Shown here one piece after another: positions 45,942 through 55,170 of a stretch of 64,000 nt of DNA (position 1 is the stretch's first letter; each line of letters opens with the position of its first letter). Below the pieces are notes generated by a model. That model was not told where the DNA came from. It worked only from the letters and a program-made list of their open reading frames with translations, and did no database searches. Position numbers and translations under genes: made by a program. Source of the stretch: CALOCN01 sp942491735 (GTDB lineage: Bacteria > Eisenbacteria > RBG-16-71-46 > JABDJR01). The stretch covers positions 1-64,000 of the forward strand of contig CALOCN010000013.1 in NCBI GenBank assembly GCA_942491735.1. Direction: 5' to 3'.

Positions 45942-47323
45942 GGGATGTTCCTCGTTTCCACGTCATGGGCCGCGGCGGCCATGCCGTCGGAGATCGTCCT
46001 GCGGTACCAGTAGGCGCTGTCCTTGGCGAGGCGCTGCTGGGTTTCGTAGTCTGTCCAGAATATGCCGAAACGTTTGGCGAATCCGTGTCCCCACTCGAAA
46101 TTGTCGAGCAGCGACCAGGCAAAGTACCCGGCGAGGGGGACACCGTCCTCCATGGCGCGCCGGGCGGCCAGGAGGTGGTCTCTCAGGAAGTGAACCCGTC
46201 GCGTGTCGGTGATGCGACCCTCGTCGTCGGGCCCGTCCGAGAAGGCGCACCCGCTCTCGGTGACGTAGATCTTCCTGGGAGCATAGTCGACGGTGACCCG
46301 GGCCAGGATGTCGTGCAGTCCCTGGGGATACACCTCCCAGCCCATGTCGGTGAGCTCTTCCCTGGGAACCATGGCCTTCCCCTCGGGCTTTCCCTCGTCG
46401 TTGACCGTCATCACGGCCCGGCTGTAGTAGTTGATGCCCAGGAAATCGAGCGGGCGGGAGATGGCCTCCATATCGCCCGGCTTCACGAACTCGAGCTGCG
46501 TGTCCTGGAGGTGCCCCAACGCCACCCGATCGGCGATGCTGTCCTTGGGGTAGGTCCCGCGGAAGAGCGGATCCAGGTACCAGCGGTTGAACAGGCCGTC
46601 CAGCCACCGGGCGGCATCCCGGTCTTCCCGGGAACCCGAGGCCGGTGAGGTCGGCATGAGGTTGAGCACGATCCCCACCTCGCTGTCCGGGGAGTTCCGG
46701 CGGATGATCTCCGTGGCCCAGCCGTGGGAGAGCAGAAGGTGATGCGCGGCCAGGACCCCCTGATAGGGATCCTCGAGGCCCGGGGCATGGTGACCCTGTT
46801 CATAGCCCAGGCTGGCAATGCACCAGGGTTCGTTGTGGGTGGCCCAGTGTTTGATGCGATCGCCGAGACGTTGCGTCACCGCCTGGGTGTACTCGAGAAA
46901 GGCCTCGGCCACGTCCCGCGAGGCCCAGCCCCCCTCGTCCTGCAGGACCTGGGGCAGATCCCAATGATAGAGAGTGCAGAACGGGGTGATCCCGGCTTCC
47001 AGGAGCCCGTCCACCAGGGACTCGTAGAAGTCGAGCCCCCTGGGATTGATGGCGCCGCGCCCGTCCGGAAGAATCCTGGGCCAGGCAATGGAAAAGCGGT
47101 AACTGCGGACCCCGAGCCACTTCATACGCTCGATGTCCTCACGCCACCGATGATAGTGATCACAGGCGACCGAGGCGTTGGTCCCATCCTCGATCTTGCC
47201 CGGGATGGCGGAGAAGCGATCCCAGATGGATTCGCCGCGTCCGTCCTCGTCAACGGCGCCCTCGATCTGATGGGATGACGTGGCGACCCCCCACAGGAAG
47301 TCCTTGGGAAACGGGTTGGACAT
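45938..47323 (-). CDS. bglA: GH1 beta-glucosidase
   Basis: 461 residues, cytoplasmic (no signal peptide). Start ATG at 47323 gives the standard GH1 opening FPKDFLWGVATSSHQIEGA; the longer frame overlaps the ABC gene. Acid/base Glu165 in ATHNEPWCIA and nucleophile Glu356 in YVTESGCAFSD. The sugar-binding WSLLDNFEWGHGFAKRFG is intact. It would split imported beta-glucosides to glucose. Second gene in the minus operon, 4 nt after the ATPase gene, with a TTGA overlap to the next. Confidence 0.95.
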   Translation of the reverse strand: MSNPFPKDFLWGVATSSHQIEGAVDEDGRGESIWDRFSAIPGKIEDGTNASVACDHYHRWREDIERMKWLGVRSYRFSIAWPRILPDGRGAINPRGLDFYESLVDGLLEAGITPFCTLYHWDLPQVLQDEGGWASRDVAEAFLEYTQAVTQRLGDRIKHWATHNEPWCIASLGYEQGHHAPGLEDPYQGVLAAHHLLLSHGWATEIIRRNSPDSEVGIVLNLMPTSPASGSREDRDAARWLDGLFNRWYLDPLFRGTYPKDSIADRVALGHLQDTQLEFVKPGDMEAISRPLDFLGINYYSRAVMTVNDEGKPEGKAMVPREELTDMGWEVYPQGLHDILARVTVDYAPRKIYVTESGCAFSDGPDDEGRITDTRRVHFLRDHLLAARRAMEDGVPLAGYFAWSLLDNFEWGHGFAKRFGIFWTDYETQQRLAKDSAYWYRRTISDGMAAAAHDVETRNIP

Positions 47324-47327
47324 GCGG

Positions 47328-48338
47328 CTAATCCCCTGGTGATGCGGAGGCCAATGATTGATGCGGATACAGGTGGCAGCGAACCTGGTGATTCCCCGCT
47401 GTGCGGGGTTGGGGGTCCGACTCCACGCAGGTGAGCGTGGCCTGGGCACATCGGGAAATGAAGGGGCATCCGGAGGCGGAGTCCGAAAGACCATGTTCCA
47501 CCGCGTCCACCGAGAGCTCCCGGGTGCCGGTGTCGGCGATGGAAGCCAGGAGGGCGCGGGTGTAGGGGTGGGCGGGATCCGACACCACGGACGCGCTGGG
47601 TCCGCTTTCGACAATGCGTCCCTTGAAGAGAACGAGGATCCGGTCGGCGAGGAACCGCGCTGACGCAAGATCATGCGTAATGAGGAGGATGGCGAGGTTG
47701 CGTTCCTTCTTGAGCCGGGCCAGAAGGCCCAGGAGACCCATCCGAATCGAGACGTCGAGCATGGAAGTGGGCTCGTCGGCCACCAGGACATCCGGATCCA
47801 CGGCGAGAGCGCGGGCGATGGCCACGCGTTGGCGCTGCCCCCCCGAGAGCTCGTAGGGGCGCCGGTCGATGAAGTCCTCGGCAGGACCAAGTCCAACCGT
47901 ATTCAGGAGTTCCACCGCCCGGGCCCGGGATTCGCCTCGCTTGGCCAGACCGTGCCGCAGAAGCGGACGTTCCAGATGGTAGGCGACGGTGTGGGCAGGA
48001 TTGAGGGATCCAAAGGGATCCTGGAAGACCATCTGGACCCGGCGCCGATAGGCCAGCGGGACTCGGGAGCTTCCCAGCGGGACCGCCTTGCCGGCGAGGC
48101 GGAGGGCTCCGGAGTCGGGGGATTCCAGTCGGACCACCATCTTGGCGAGGGTGCTCTTGCCACTCCCCGACTCGCCGACCAGGGCGACTGCTTCGCCTGC
48201 TCTCAGGGAGAAGGACACGTCGCGGGCGGCCGTGACCGAGGTCGCCGAAGACAGCAACCCCTTGTTGGAGTAGGTCTTGGAGATCCCCTCAAGCTCAAGG
48301 AGAGGAGCCGCCGATGGGGCGGGCCGACTGTCCGACAT
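47328..48338 (-). CDS. ABC importer ATPase, DppF/OppF type
   Basis: 336 residues starting MSDSRPAPSA, with GGAGGG upstream; the longer frame would run through the operator. Walker A GESGSGKSTLAKM, Q-loop MVFQDPFGSLNP, signature YELSGGQRQRVAIARAL, Walker B VLVADEPTSMLDV, and a C-terminal Opp-type Cys cluster (GCPFISRCAQATLTC). It supplies the second ATPase for the importer encoded in the opposite operon, so the two operons must be expressed together. Confidence 0.93.
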   Translation of the reverse strand: MSDSRPAPSAAPLLELEGISKTYSNKGLLSSATSVTAARDVSFSLRAGEAVALVGESGSGKSTLAKMVVRLESPDSGALRLAGKAVPLGSSRVPLAYRRRVQMVFQDPFGSLNPAHTVAYHLERPLLRHGLAKRGESRARAVELLNTVGLGPAEDFIDRRPYELSGGQRQRVAIARALAVDPDVLVADEPTSMLDVSIRMGLLGLLARLKKERNLAILLITHDLASARFLADRILVLFKGRIVESGPSASVVSDPAHPYTRALLASIADTGTRELSVDAVEHGLSDSASGCPFISRCAQATLTCVESDPQPRTAGNHQVRCHLYPHQSLASASPGD

Positions 48339-48370
48339 CTCGGCATTTCCCTCCAAAGGGGCTGGAAAAC

Positions 48371-48419
48371 ACTTTGTTCGACTGTCGAACATAGTGTACG
48401 ATTGCCTCGGTTCTGTCAA
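48371..48419 (-). promoter_or_regulatory. Promoter and probable ROK operator of the minus glucan operon
   Basis: Minus-strand TTGACA (48414-48419), 17-nt spacer, weak -10 CACTAT (48391-48396). Overlapping the -10 is a 25-bp palindrome (48371-48395) centred at 48383, with inner arms TTCGAC/GTCGAA perfect and one mismatch further out. Its outer part TTTGTT...GAACA matches the operator before the 34.7-kb operon at the same offset from the -35. Confidence 0.7.
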
Positions 48420-48544
48420 GAAGCGTCTCCGACGCTCTCAATCTTCGGTTTCCGAGCCTCGGAGCATGTGCCCCACGTCGCCAGTATGGCCGTGCTCCGG
48501 GGTTTCGGGACTGATCCTGGTTACGCCGTCGCAAAGAGGACACC

Positions 48545-49963
48545 ATGAGACGCCACTTCTCCCGCTTCTGCCTCTCCCTGATCCTCCTGGCCGCCACGAC
48601 CTACGGTTCGCCGGCGGTCGCCTCGGTCAACCTCCTCACCAATCCGGGTTTCGAAGACAACCTGGGTTCCTACGATGGATGGACCACGTTTGGTGGGGGG
48701 CCCAACATCTCCACCGCGGCCACGGACAATATCTTCCGATCCGGCGCTGCGGCGGCAAAGATCTTCGGTGAGTTCAGTGACTGTCCGGTTCCCGGCACGG
48801 CGACCAAGGTCGGCGGGTTCTTCCAGTCGTTCACTCCCACCGCCGGCAAGGAGTACGAGCTTTCCGGGTACTCCTTTGTTTCCGAGGCGGATGCGATTCC
48901 CGGCACGTTCGTCTGTGACGCCAACCGGGCCATCGCCAAGATCGTCTACTACAACGCCGCCTCGGGGGGGTCCGAGATGGCCGCCAACGAGGTGGTGGTG
49001 GGCGGCCCTGGGTTCCTCCTCGACCAGTGGGTCCCGTTCTCGGTCAACCTCCCGGTTCCGGCCGGCGCGCTGAGAGTCGAGGTGTTCATCCTCTTCCTGC
49101 AGCCGGGATGTGACACCGGCTCGGTGTATATCGACGACATGTCCCTGTGCGAGATCACCCCGGACCCGCAGCCCAACCTGCTGGTCAACGGCAGCTTCAA
49201 TGGCGATCTGTCCGGCTGGTTCACCTTCGACAGCGTCTTCATCGATGCCCGGTCCTTCATTGTGCGCACCCCCAACGGGGCGGCCAAGATGTTCACCTCG
49301 GGTGTCCCGGCGTTGGACTCGGGGATGTACCAGCGTTTTGGCGCGACCCCCGGTTCCAACTGGAAGATGGATCTGCAGACCATGACGACCTGTCGTGACG
49401 GGGATCCGCTCACCGGCGACAACTTCATGCTGGCCAGCATCAACTTCCGCGACAGCGGCGGTTTCCTGATTGGCGGCAACGAGATGGTCATCCTGGACAG
49501 CAGTGCCCCGCTTGGGAAGTGGCACCGGAAGTCCCTGATCGCCGCGAACGCCCCCGCCGGGACCGACTCCGTGGAGTGCCTGATCCTCTTCATTTCCCCC
49601 ACCCTCGCCCCCGGCGCGGGCTGGGTGGACGATGTTGTCTTCAACGAAATCTCCACCACCGGCGCCGAGAATCCTCGCCCCACCCCGGGTGTGGTCCTCC
49701 AGCAGAACGCGCCCAACCCCTTGCGGTCCTCGACCCGGATTGCCTTCTCCCTGGAGAAGAGCGGTCCGGTAGACATCAGTATCTTCGACATCTCGGGTCG
49801 ACGGATCGCATCCTTGTTCCAGGGGCAGATGGACGCGGGGGACCACGCGGTAACGTGGGACGGCCGCACCGATCAGGGGGCCAAAGCTGCCTCGGGCCTC
49901 TACCGTTATGTGCTCCGGACCCAGGACACCCACGTGTCCCGGAGCATGACGTTGTTGCGATAG
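48545..49963 (+). CDS. Secreted protein with two carbohydrate-binding-like domains and FlgD-Ig tail
   Basis: 472 residues, AGAGGA upstream of ATG, signal peptide ending near SPAVAS. Two jelly-roll modules of CBM4/9 type: VNLLTNPGFEDNLGSYDGW (about 28-205) and NLLVNGSFNGDLSGWFTF (about 213-375). Both contain the N-P/S-G-F/S-F opening typical of these modules. The C-terminal 85 residues are FlgD-Ig-like (LQQNAPNPLRSSTRIAFSLE; AASGLYRYVLRTQDTH). No catalytic domain. It faces away from the minus glucan operon across the shared operator region and ends at a strong terminator. A secreted glucan-binding protein is the best reading. Confidence 0.8.
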   Translation: MRRHFSRFCLSLILLAATTYGSPAVASVNLLTNPGFEDNLGSYDGWTTFGGGPNISTAATDNIFRSGAAAAKIFGEFSDCPVPGTATKVGGFFQSFTPTAGKEYELSGYSFVSEADAIPGTFVCDANRAIAKIVYYNAASGGSEMAANEVVVGGPGFLLDQWVPFSVNLPVPAGALRVEVFILFLQPGCDTGSVYIDDMSLCEITPDPQPNLLVNGSFNGDLSGWFTFDSVFIDARSFIVRTPNGAAKMFTSGVPALDSGMYQRFGATPGSNWKMDLQTMTTCRDGDPLTGDNFMLASINFRDSGGFLIGGNEMVILDSSAPLGKWHRKSLIAANAPAGTDSVECLILFISPTLAPGAGWVDDVVFNEISTTGAENPRPTPGVVLQQNAPNPLRSSTRIAFSLEKSGPVDISIFDISGRRIASLFQGQMDAGDHAVTWDGRTDQGAKAASGLYRYVLRTQDTHVSRSMTLLR

Positions 49964-49999
49964 CGCAAGTCAACGCAGATCAGCGATAGCACCAGGAGA

Positions 50000-50028
50000 A
50001 GGGAGCCTCAACCGGGCTCCCTTTTTCT
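50000..50028 (+). terminator. Rho-independent terminator
   Basis: Stem GGGAGCC (50001-50007) with GGCTCCC (50015-50021), 7-nt loop, extended by A-T pairs and followed by TTTTTC. Serves the rightward secreted binding protein; the convergent GH16 gene ends 14 nt further on and may share it. Confidence 0.88.
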
Positions 50029-50041
50029 TGAGTAGGGCGGT

Positions 50042-51631
50042 CTACTTGAGGCGGACGACCCGGAGGGTTTCGGTCCGGGTGGGGAGCTGGAGCCGGATCA
50101 GGTAGATGCCGGCGGCGACCGAACCGCCGTTTGCGTCGTTTCCGTCCCAGGCGAGTTCATGCTCGCCCGCGTCGCGAACACCGCGTTCCAACGTGCGGAC
50201 TTTCCGGCCCGCGATGTCGTACACGGCGAGGTCCACGGCTCCCGGCGCATCCAGGCGGAACCGGACCGTGGTGAGGGAACGGAACGGGCTGGGGGCGGCG
50301 GTGAGGATGCCGCCGAGCGCGGGCGTCGTGGGAACCGCGTCCAGGATCTCGTCACAATGGGGTCCCGAGCACGCGGGGATAAAGGTGAACGCGTCCAGGA
50401 TCGCTTCCTGGTGGGTTCCCGGGGCGCTGTCGAAGTACCACAGGTTGATATGCACCCGGGGCTGCTCCGGCCGGGGAACGTGCGGGCCCGTATAGGTCCA
50501 GGTGTGGATGAGGGTCCCGGGGGCTTCGTCCTGGGGGCCGCCGTGCCAACTGCGGTACTCCACCCGGTCGGCCAGCCAGCGGAAGGCGTGACTGGTGAGC
50601 CCGCCCGGGGTGAAGGCGATGGGAAAACGCTCGATGTTTCCCGGCCAGTCGTAGGGTTGGGCCACGAACTGTCCCACGTCCGCGGTCGGGTTCCCCCAGC
50701 GGCTGATCTCGACATCGATCTCGTTGTAGGGACCCCACCAACCGTTGGCGAGGTCGTAGCAACTCCGGTACTCCCACAGGAACAGCCCCAGCACCGCATT
50801 GGGATGCAGGGTGTCCAACTCGCCCACCGTGGTGAAGATGTAGTCGCCGTAGCCCAGTGCATCCTCCAGGACCACCTCGGTGCTGCTCCAGGTGCCCCCC
50901 TGGTTGCTGATGGTCATGTGCAGACGGTCCGAGCCGTCCACCCAGGTGCAGGACGGGGTGTCGCAGAAGGTGTTGGGTCCGGGCCCGTAGTAGCCGGGCC
51001 CCTTGACGCGCCAGGTGTATCCGCTGAAGTCGAGCGTGTTGCCGCCCGGGAAGTCGCCCCATTGGTTCACCGGGGTGCTCTCCTCGAACGTGACCTGATC
51101 GAAATAGACATCGGGCGCCGGTTCTCCCGGAGCCTGGAGGGTGCCCAGCAGGATGCGCGTACTCACCGTGCCCACCCGGGCAGGACCACTGGTCACGGAG
51201 AACTGCTGGACGACGCCGGTAGGTGTCGCGGACGTGGCGACGTTGTAGGTCTCGTAGGAGATGAGATTCCCGCCCGCGTCCCGCCATTCGATGTTGAGGA
51301 TGGCGGCGGAGAGCCCGGTGATGGGGTTGGTCGCGGTGTGGGAGGCACACACGCCGGCGTTGAACTGTTGGCCGGGCAAGGCGTCCAGGGGCTGCCAGAA
51401 CGCGGAAAGCCCCCATGCTCCGCTGTTGGGTCCGCTCACCCGCGCCCCCACCTGACCATGGGTCGCGTTGGCCGAAGACCCCAGGGAGCCGAACTGGTTC
51501 CAGGCGGCGAACACCGGACCGCCCGATCCGCTGATCTCAAAGCTGGGGTTGGAGAGCAGGCACTGGGCCGAGGCCAGGCCGGGGGAAACCAGGAGAAGCG
51601 TCAAGGCGAGGATCAGCGGGGTGCGGTGCAT
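50042..51631 (-). CDS. Secreted GH16 glucanase with CBM-like N-terminus and FlgD-Ig tail
   Basis: 529 residues with a signal peptide ending near SPGLASA. Residues 24-185 are a CBM4/9-like jelly roll (CLLSNPSFEISGSGGPVFAA). Residues 190-420 are GH16-like: catalytic motif YNEIDVEISRWG with Glu304, Asp306 and Glu308, preceded by TTVGELDTLHPNAVLGLFLW. The C-terminal 85 residues are a FlgD-Ig domain ending GIYLIRLQLPTR. The GH16 subfamily (lichenase or laminarinase side) is not clear. Last gene of the GH17/phosphorylase/GH16 set, but with its own TATACT 6 nt before ATG. Confidence 0.83.
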   Translation of the reverse strand: MHRTPLILALTLLLVSPGLASAQCLLSNPSFEISGSGGPVFAAWNQFGSLGSSANATHGQVGARVSGPNSGAWGLSAFWQPLDALPGQQFNAGVCASHTATNPITGLSAAILNIEWRDAGGNLISYETYNVATSATPTGVVQQFSVTSGPARVGTVSTRILLGTLQAPGEPAPDVYFDQVTFEESTPVNQWGDFPGGNTLDFSGYTWRVKGPGYYGPGPNTFCDTPSCTWVDGSDRLHMTISNQGGTWSSTEVVLEDALGYGDYIFTTVGELDTLHPNAVLGLFLWEYRSCYDLANGWWGPYNEIDVEISRWGNPTADVGQFVAQPYDWPGNIERFPIAFTPGGLTSHAFRWLADRVEYRSWHGGPQDEAPGTLIHTWTYTGPHVPRPEQPRVHINLWYFDSAPGTHQEAILDAFTFIPACSGPHCDEILDAVPTTPALGGILTAAPSPFRSLTTVRFRLDAPGAVDLAVYDIAGRKVRTLERGVRDAGEHELAWDGNDANGGSVAAGIYLIRLQLPTRTETLRVVRLK

Positions 51632-51637
51632 CCCACA

Positions 51638-51643
51638 AGTATA
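51638..51643 (-). promoter_or_regulatory. -10 element (TATACT), leaderless geometry
   Basis: Minus-strand TATACT ends 6 nt before the ATG of the secreted GH16 gene, with no Shine-Dalgarno: the same arrangement as in front of the GH5 gene. Confidence 0.5.
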
Positions 51644-51658
51644 GCCGACGGCAAGTGC

Positions 51659-54600
51659 TCAGCTCAGAAGGACGTCCCTGGGGACGACGACATCCAGACG
51701 GTGGATGCGCCCGGAACGGGATAGAAGATCGCGGGCCGGTTGGGGTTCCAACCGGTCACCGGGGATCGACTCGGTGCCCTCGTTGCGCGTGACCAAGATC
51801 TGCGGGTTGCTGCCGAGGGTGTAGACCACCGGAACCTGACAGAAGGTAAAGGCGAGGCTTCCGGCGGGAAGATCCAGGCTTTGAGTAGCACCGCCCTGGT
51901 CCACATAGTGGAACACCCGGGGCTCCTGCAGAAACTCGGCGGTGCGAAGCAGGCTGGGTCGAAAGCTCACCGCGCCGTCCTCGATCCGTACCCCCAACTC
52001 GCCGAATCGGGTCAGGATCTCCTCCTTCACCTGTCCGGTCATTCCCGGTTGCTGCGCCCCGGCGTGCGACGGGGTGTGGCTGTAGGGGTCCGAGGGGAAG
52101 GCGCCGTACTCGGCCACCGTCTTCTCGAACCCCAGCCCGGCGCGAATGCGAAAGTACTGCTCAATGAGGGCACTCACGGTGTCCTGGTCCGTATCGTCCG
52201 ATTCCGAGCGGAAAATGATCTCCTGCACCGCGAGAAGCAGCTTGGCCACCATGTGCCAGTAGACGCACCCCAGGCCCTCGTAGCCGTACATGGTTCCGGA
52301 TCGACCGGTGAAGGCGCGGTGGTGAAAGACCTCCTCGAAAATCGACAGCACCGCGGCGCGGCCCTCGCGCACCGGCTTGGCCCAGTCGTCCCGGCTTTCC
52401 AGGGCGTCGAGCGCCGCGGTCAGATCGCGCGCGTTGTGGAAGTCGGGATGGAAGCGATAGACCCCGTCGGCGTCCCGAACCAGGATGCGGGTCTCCCCCG
52501 CGTCCATGAGCGACTTGAGAAGCGGCGTGCGCTCCACCGCATCCGCGCTGACCCGGTTGCGTTCCAGGAACCCGGGCAGCTCGCGTGCGGGATAAAGAAG
52601 GAAGCTCTTCCGGTCCGCCTGGTACATGGGGCTGGCAAAGAGGCTTTCCAGGACGTGCAGTGTCTCCCGGGCGCCCAGGGAACCGGAGCTCAGGACGGCG
52701 ACCTGTCCTTCCAGCATCTCGTAGAGCGGGTGGACGGCGGCACCCTCGCCGGTGATCTCCAGAATGTTGTAGGCGTGGTAGAGACCGTCTTCGCGCCGGT
52801 TTGCCTGGATGGCATGGTCCAGGAAGGCCAGCGCCGTGGTGCACAGGGCGCTCACCTCGGTGACGGGAACCGCGACCGTTCCGGGTAGACCCCGCCGGTA
52901 CGCTTCCAGCCGGTAGCCCTGGAAGGCGCCGCCCAGCGCGTCCAGAATCTGCTTGCGGGTTGCGTCGGTGAGCCGATCGCCTTTCAGGTCCGCACGGTGG
53001 GACGAGAAAACCTGGTGGATGTCCCGCATCCAGGTGGCGACCCCGGTCGAAAGTCGTGCGATCTCCGTGCCGTGCAGCGCCAGGCGATCCCGCAGGTAGG
53101 CCAGGTAGCGGCGCAGGTAGTACAGCGTGACCATGGACAGGCCGTTTCCGGCCAGGGCGTTGTTGGCGTCGTTCCATTCGGGACGCTGGGTGTTCATCCA
53201 GATGCCGCCGTCCGGCACCAGGTTCGAGAGCTTGGAGAGGGCGGGGACGATCAGCTTCTCCAGCAAGGTCACATGGAGAATGTCGCCGTTCTTGTCGTGG
53301 ACCAGCTTCCCGTCGGTTCCCTTGGTTTGGACCCGCTGCTGCCACGCGATCCGATCGTTCCGTGTCGTAGACAATCGCGTTGTGCGGGTCCTTGAGCAAC
53401 TCCGCGTAGGGGCGAATGCGATAGGGCACGTCGGCATAGGAGAAGACGGGGCGATCCAGCATGGCCTCGAGCGCTCCGGGCTGGAACCGGGGCAGCCACT
53501 CCAGGAGCTTCAGCAGATAGATGATCTGGTGATCACCCCAGTAGCCGATGTAGCTCCAGGGATCGTCCGGATCGTCCTCCTCCCAGTCGATGCCGTCCCG
53601 GGTGATGCGGTAGGGATTGAACCCGTCGAGGGTGGAGGCGTTGACGAACTTGGCCAGGATCCCCGGGAGGAAATCCGGGAAGCTGAACCCCAGGGCTTCC
53701 CAGTTCTGGAAAATGTCCCGCCAGTTTCCTTCGTAGTGGAGCGCGCGGGTGCCGTCCGAGTTGCGGACATGGATGGCGAACCGGTTCCAGGGACGGCTGG
53801 GGTCCCCGTGACGGCGGCCAAAGAAGAGCGGCAGGTACTCGTAGGCCAGCCGTTCCAGGTCCGGGTCGTCGCCCCGGGCCGTCTGGAGCAGGTCGGCAAT
53901 GGGCAGGGACGCGGGGAGCTGCGCCACAAGGTCGCGGTGCCGCAAGGCGACTTCCCGATTGCGGGTCTCCAGGAACGCGGCGAAGTCGTCGCGGGAGACG
54001 AGGTGCTGATCGTCGAACACGCCCCCCCGCATGATGTTGAACAGGGTGTTGGCGAAGTGGTGCGTGGAAGCGGCCGCGTCGTGGGTGAGCTGGAGGCCGT
54101 CCGCGGTGGCGACGTAGTCGTGCAGCGTGTCGCGGGCCTCATCGAGGTCCGCTGTGAGCAGGGACTCCAGTTTGGGCTCATCCGTAAGGAGCTTGCGCAG
54201 TTCGGTAATCTGCGTGTGATCGCGCCCCACATCCGCAACCAGGTGCCAGGTGCGGGTCGCCTTGGGGTCCAGATCGAGAGTTGACCCCACCAGGTAGTTG
54301 CCCCGTCGTCCGGTGAACACGGTTTCCGGTTCACGCGGGGTCCCGGCGCGAAACGCGGTCAACGCCTCCTGGGAAAGATGGATCGCCGGGGTGGGAAGAC
54401 CCATGCCCCAGACGGTGTTGGCCCGGAGCTCCTCGGCCGCTTCCGCCCGATCCGTGATGCTGGCGGTGAGGGAGAAGATCCCGAGCCCGGTCGCGGGGTC
54501 GGTCTCCGACCGCTTGTAGGCGTCGATGAGGCTGCTCGACTGCTGGTAGAGCGCCAAGGGGGCGCCAAAGGGTAGGACGTTGCGCAGTCCGTCCACCAGT

Positions 54601-55100
54601 TCAATGGTGCGCTGCGTGTCTCCGATGTTGGTCAGGGTCGCGGTTCGCACGAGGCCAAAGCGGTCGCAGGCGCTCCATCGGTAGCTGAAGGTCAACGCCA
54701 GGTCGCGGTGGGTTTCCGCGAAGACCAGCCGGTTCCCCACCGTGTTCTTGGTCAGGGTCCGTTCCAGTCGGGGATCGCCGTCGGCGCGGTCGTCGAAGGG
54801 TTGCCACAGCACGGGACCGTCCGGGGTTGCCACTCGGATCAAGGTGGCCGGCCCGGAGTGTCGGTGCGCGTCGGCCAGCTTGTCCGCGGTCTCGTAGGGG
54901 AAGAGCGCTCCCTCCGCGTCAACCCGGCCCGCGGTCAGGCCGCCTCGGGAGGTGATGAACATCCAGAGATCGGTATCGCTGGGAAGGCTCATCAGGAACG
55001 GGGGCATGCGATCCACCCCTTGGATGCGGTAGCAGGCCTCACCGTCGAGGGTGATGAACTCTCCGGTAGGAGACGGGGGCGTGGTCTGGGATTGGCTCAT
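51659..55100 (-). CDS. GH149/GH94-like glucan phosphorylase candidate, interrupted by a frameshift near 53356-53366
   Basis: One gene in two frames (55100 to about 53360, then to 51659); with one surplus base removed it encodes 1146 residues. No signal peptide, so cytoplasmic. The N-terminal half has a beta-sandwich character (GEFITLDGEACYRIQGVDRM; SRGGLTAGRVDAEGALFPYE). Then come helical-barrel segments like NWRDIFQNWEALGFSFPDFL and SYIGYWGDHQIIYLLKLLEW, and C-terminal TGRSGTMYGYEGLGCVYWHM. Size and layout suit the inverting beta-1,3-glucan phosphorylase families (GH149, GH161) related to GH94, and the setting between GH17 and GH16 supports that; the exact family is not certain. The break falls at VYDTERSDR/NDRIAWQQR, and both sides are otherwise open. 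It may be a sequence error or a recent mutation. Confidence 0.65.
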
Positions 55101-55170
55101 GGAGTGTTGGGGCCCGGGAAAAGGCGGTGGAAGGGGGCCAGCCGAGGCGTGGCGGCGAGGGGCAACTGTC

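Noticed and set aside
43329..46013. 894-codon open frame antisense to the glycosidase-barrel gene (also 889 codons at 12721-15390 minus, 764 at 30780-33074 plus, 666 at 6777-8777 plus)
   Set aside because: They are register shadows of real genes with high third-position GC; their translations have no family motif, signal peptide or ribosome site, while the opposite strand has all of these.
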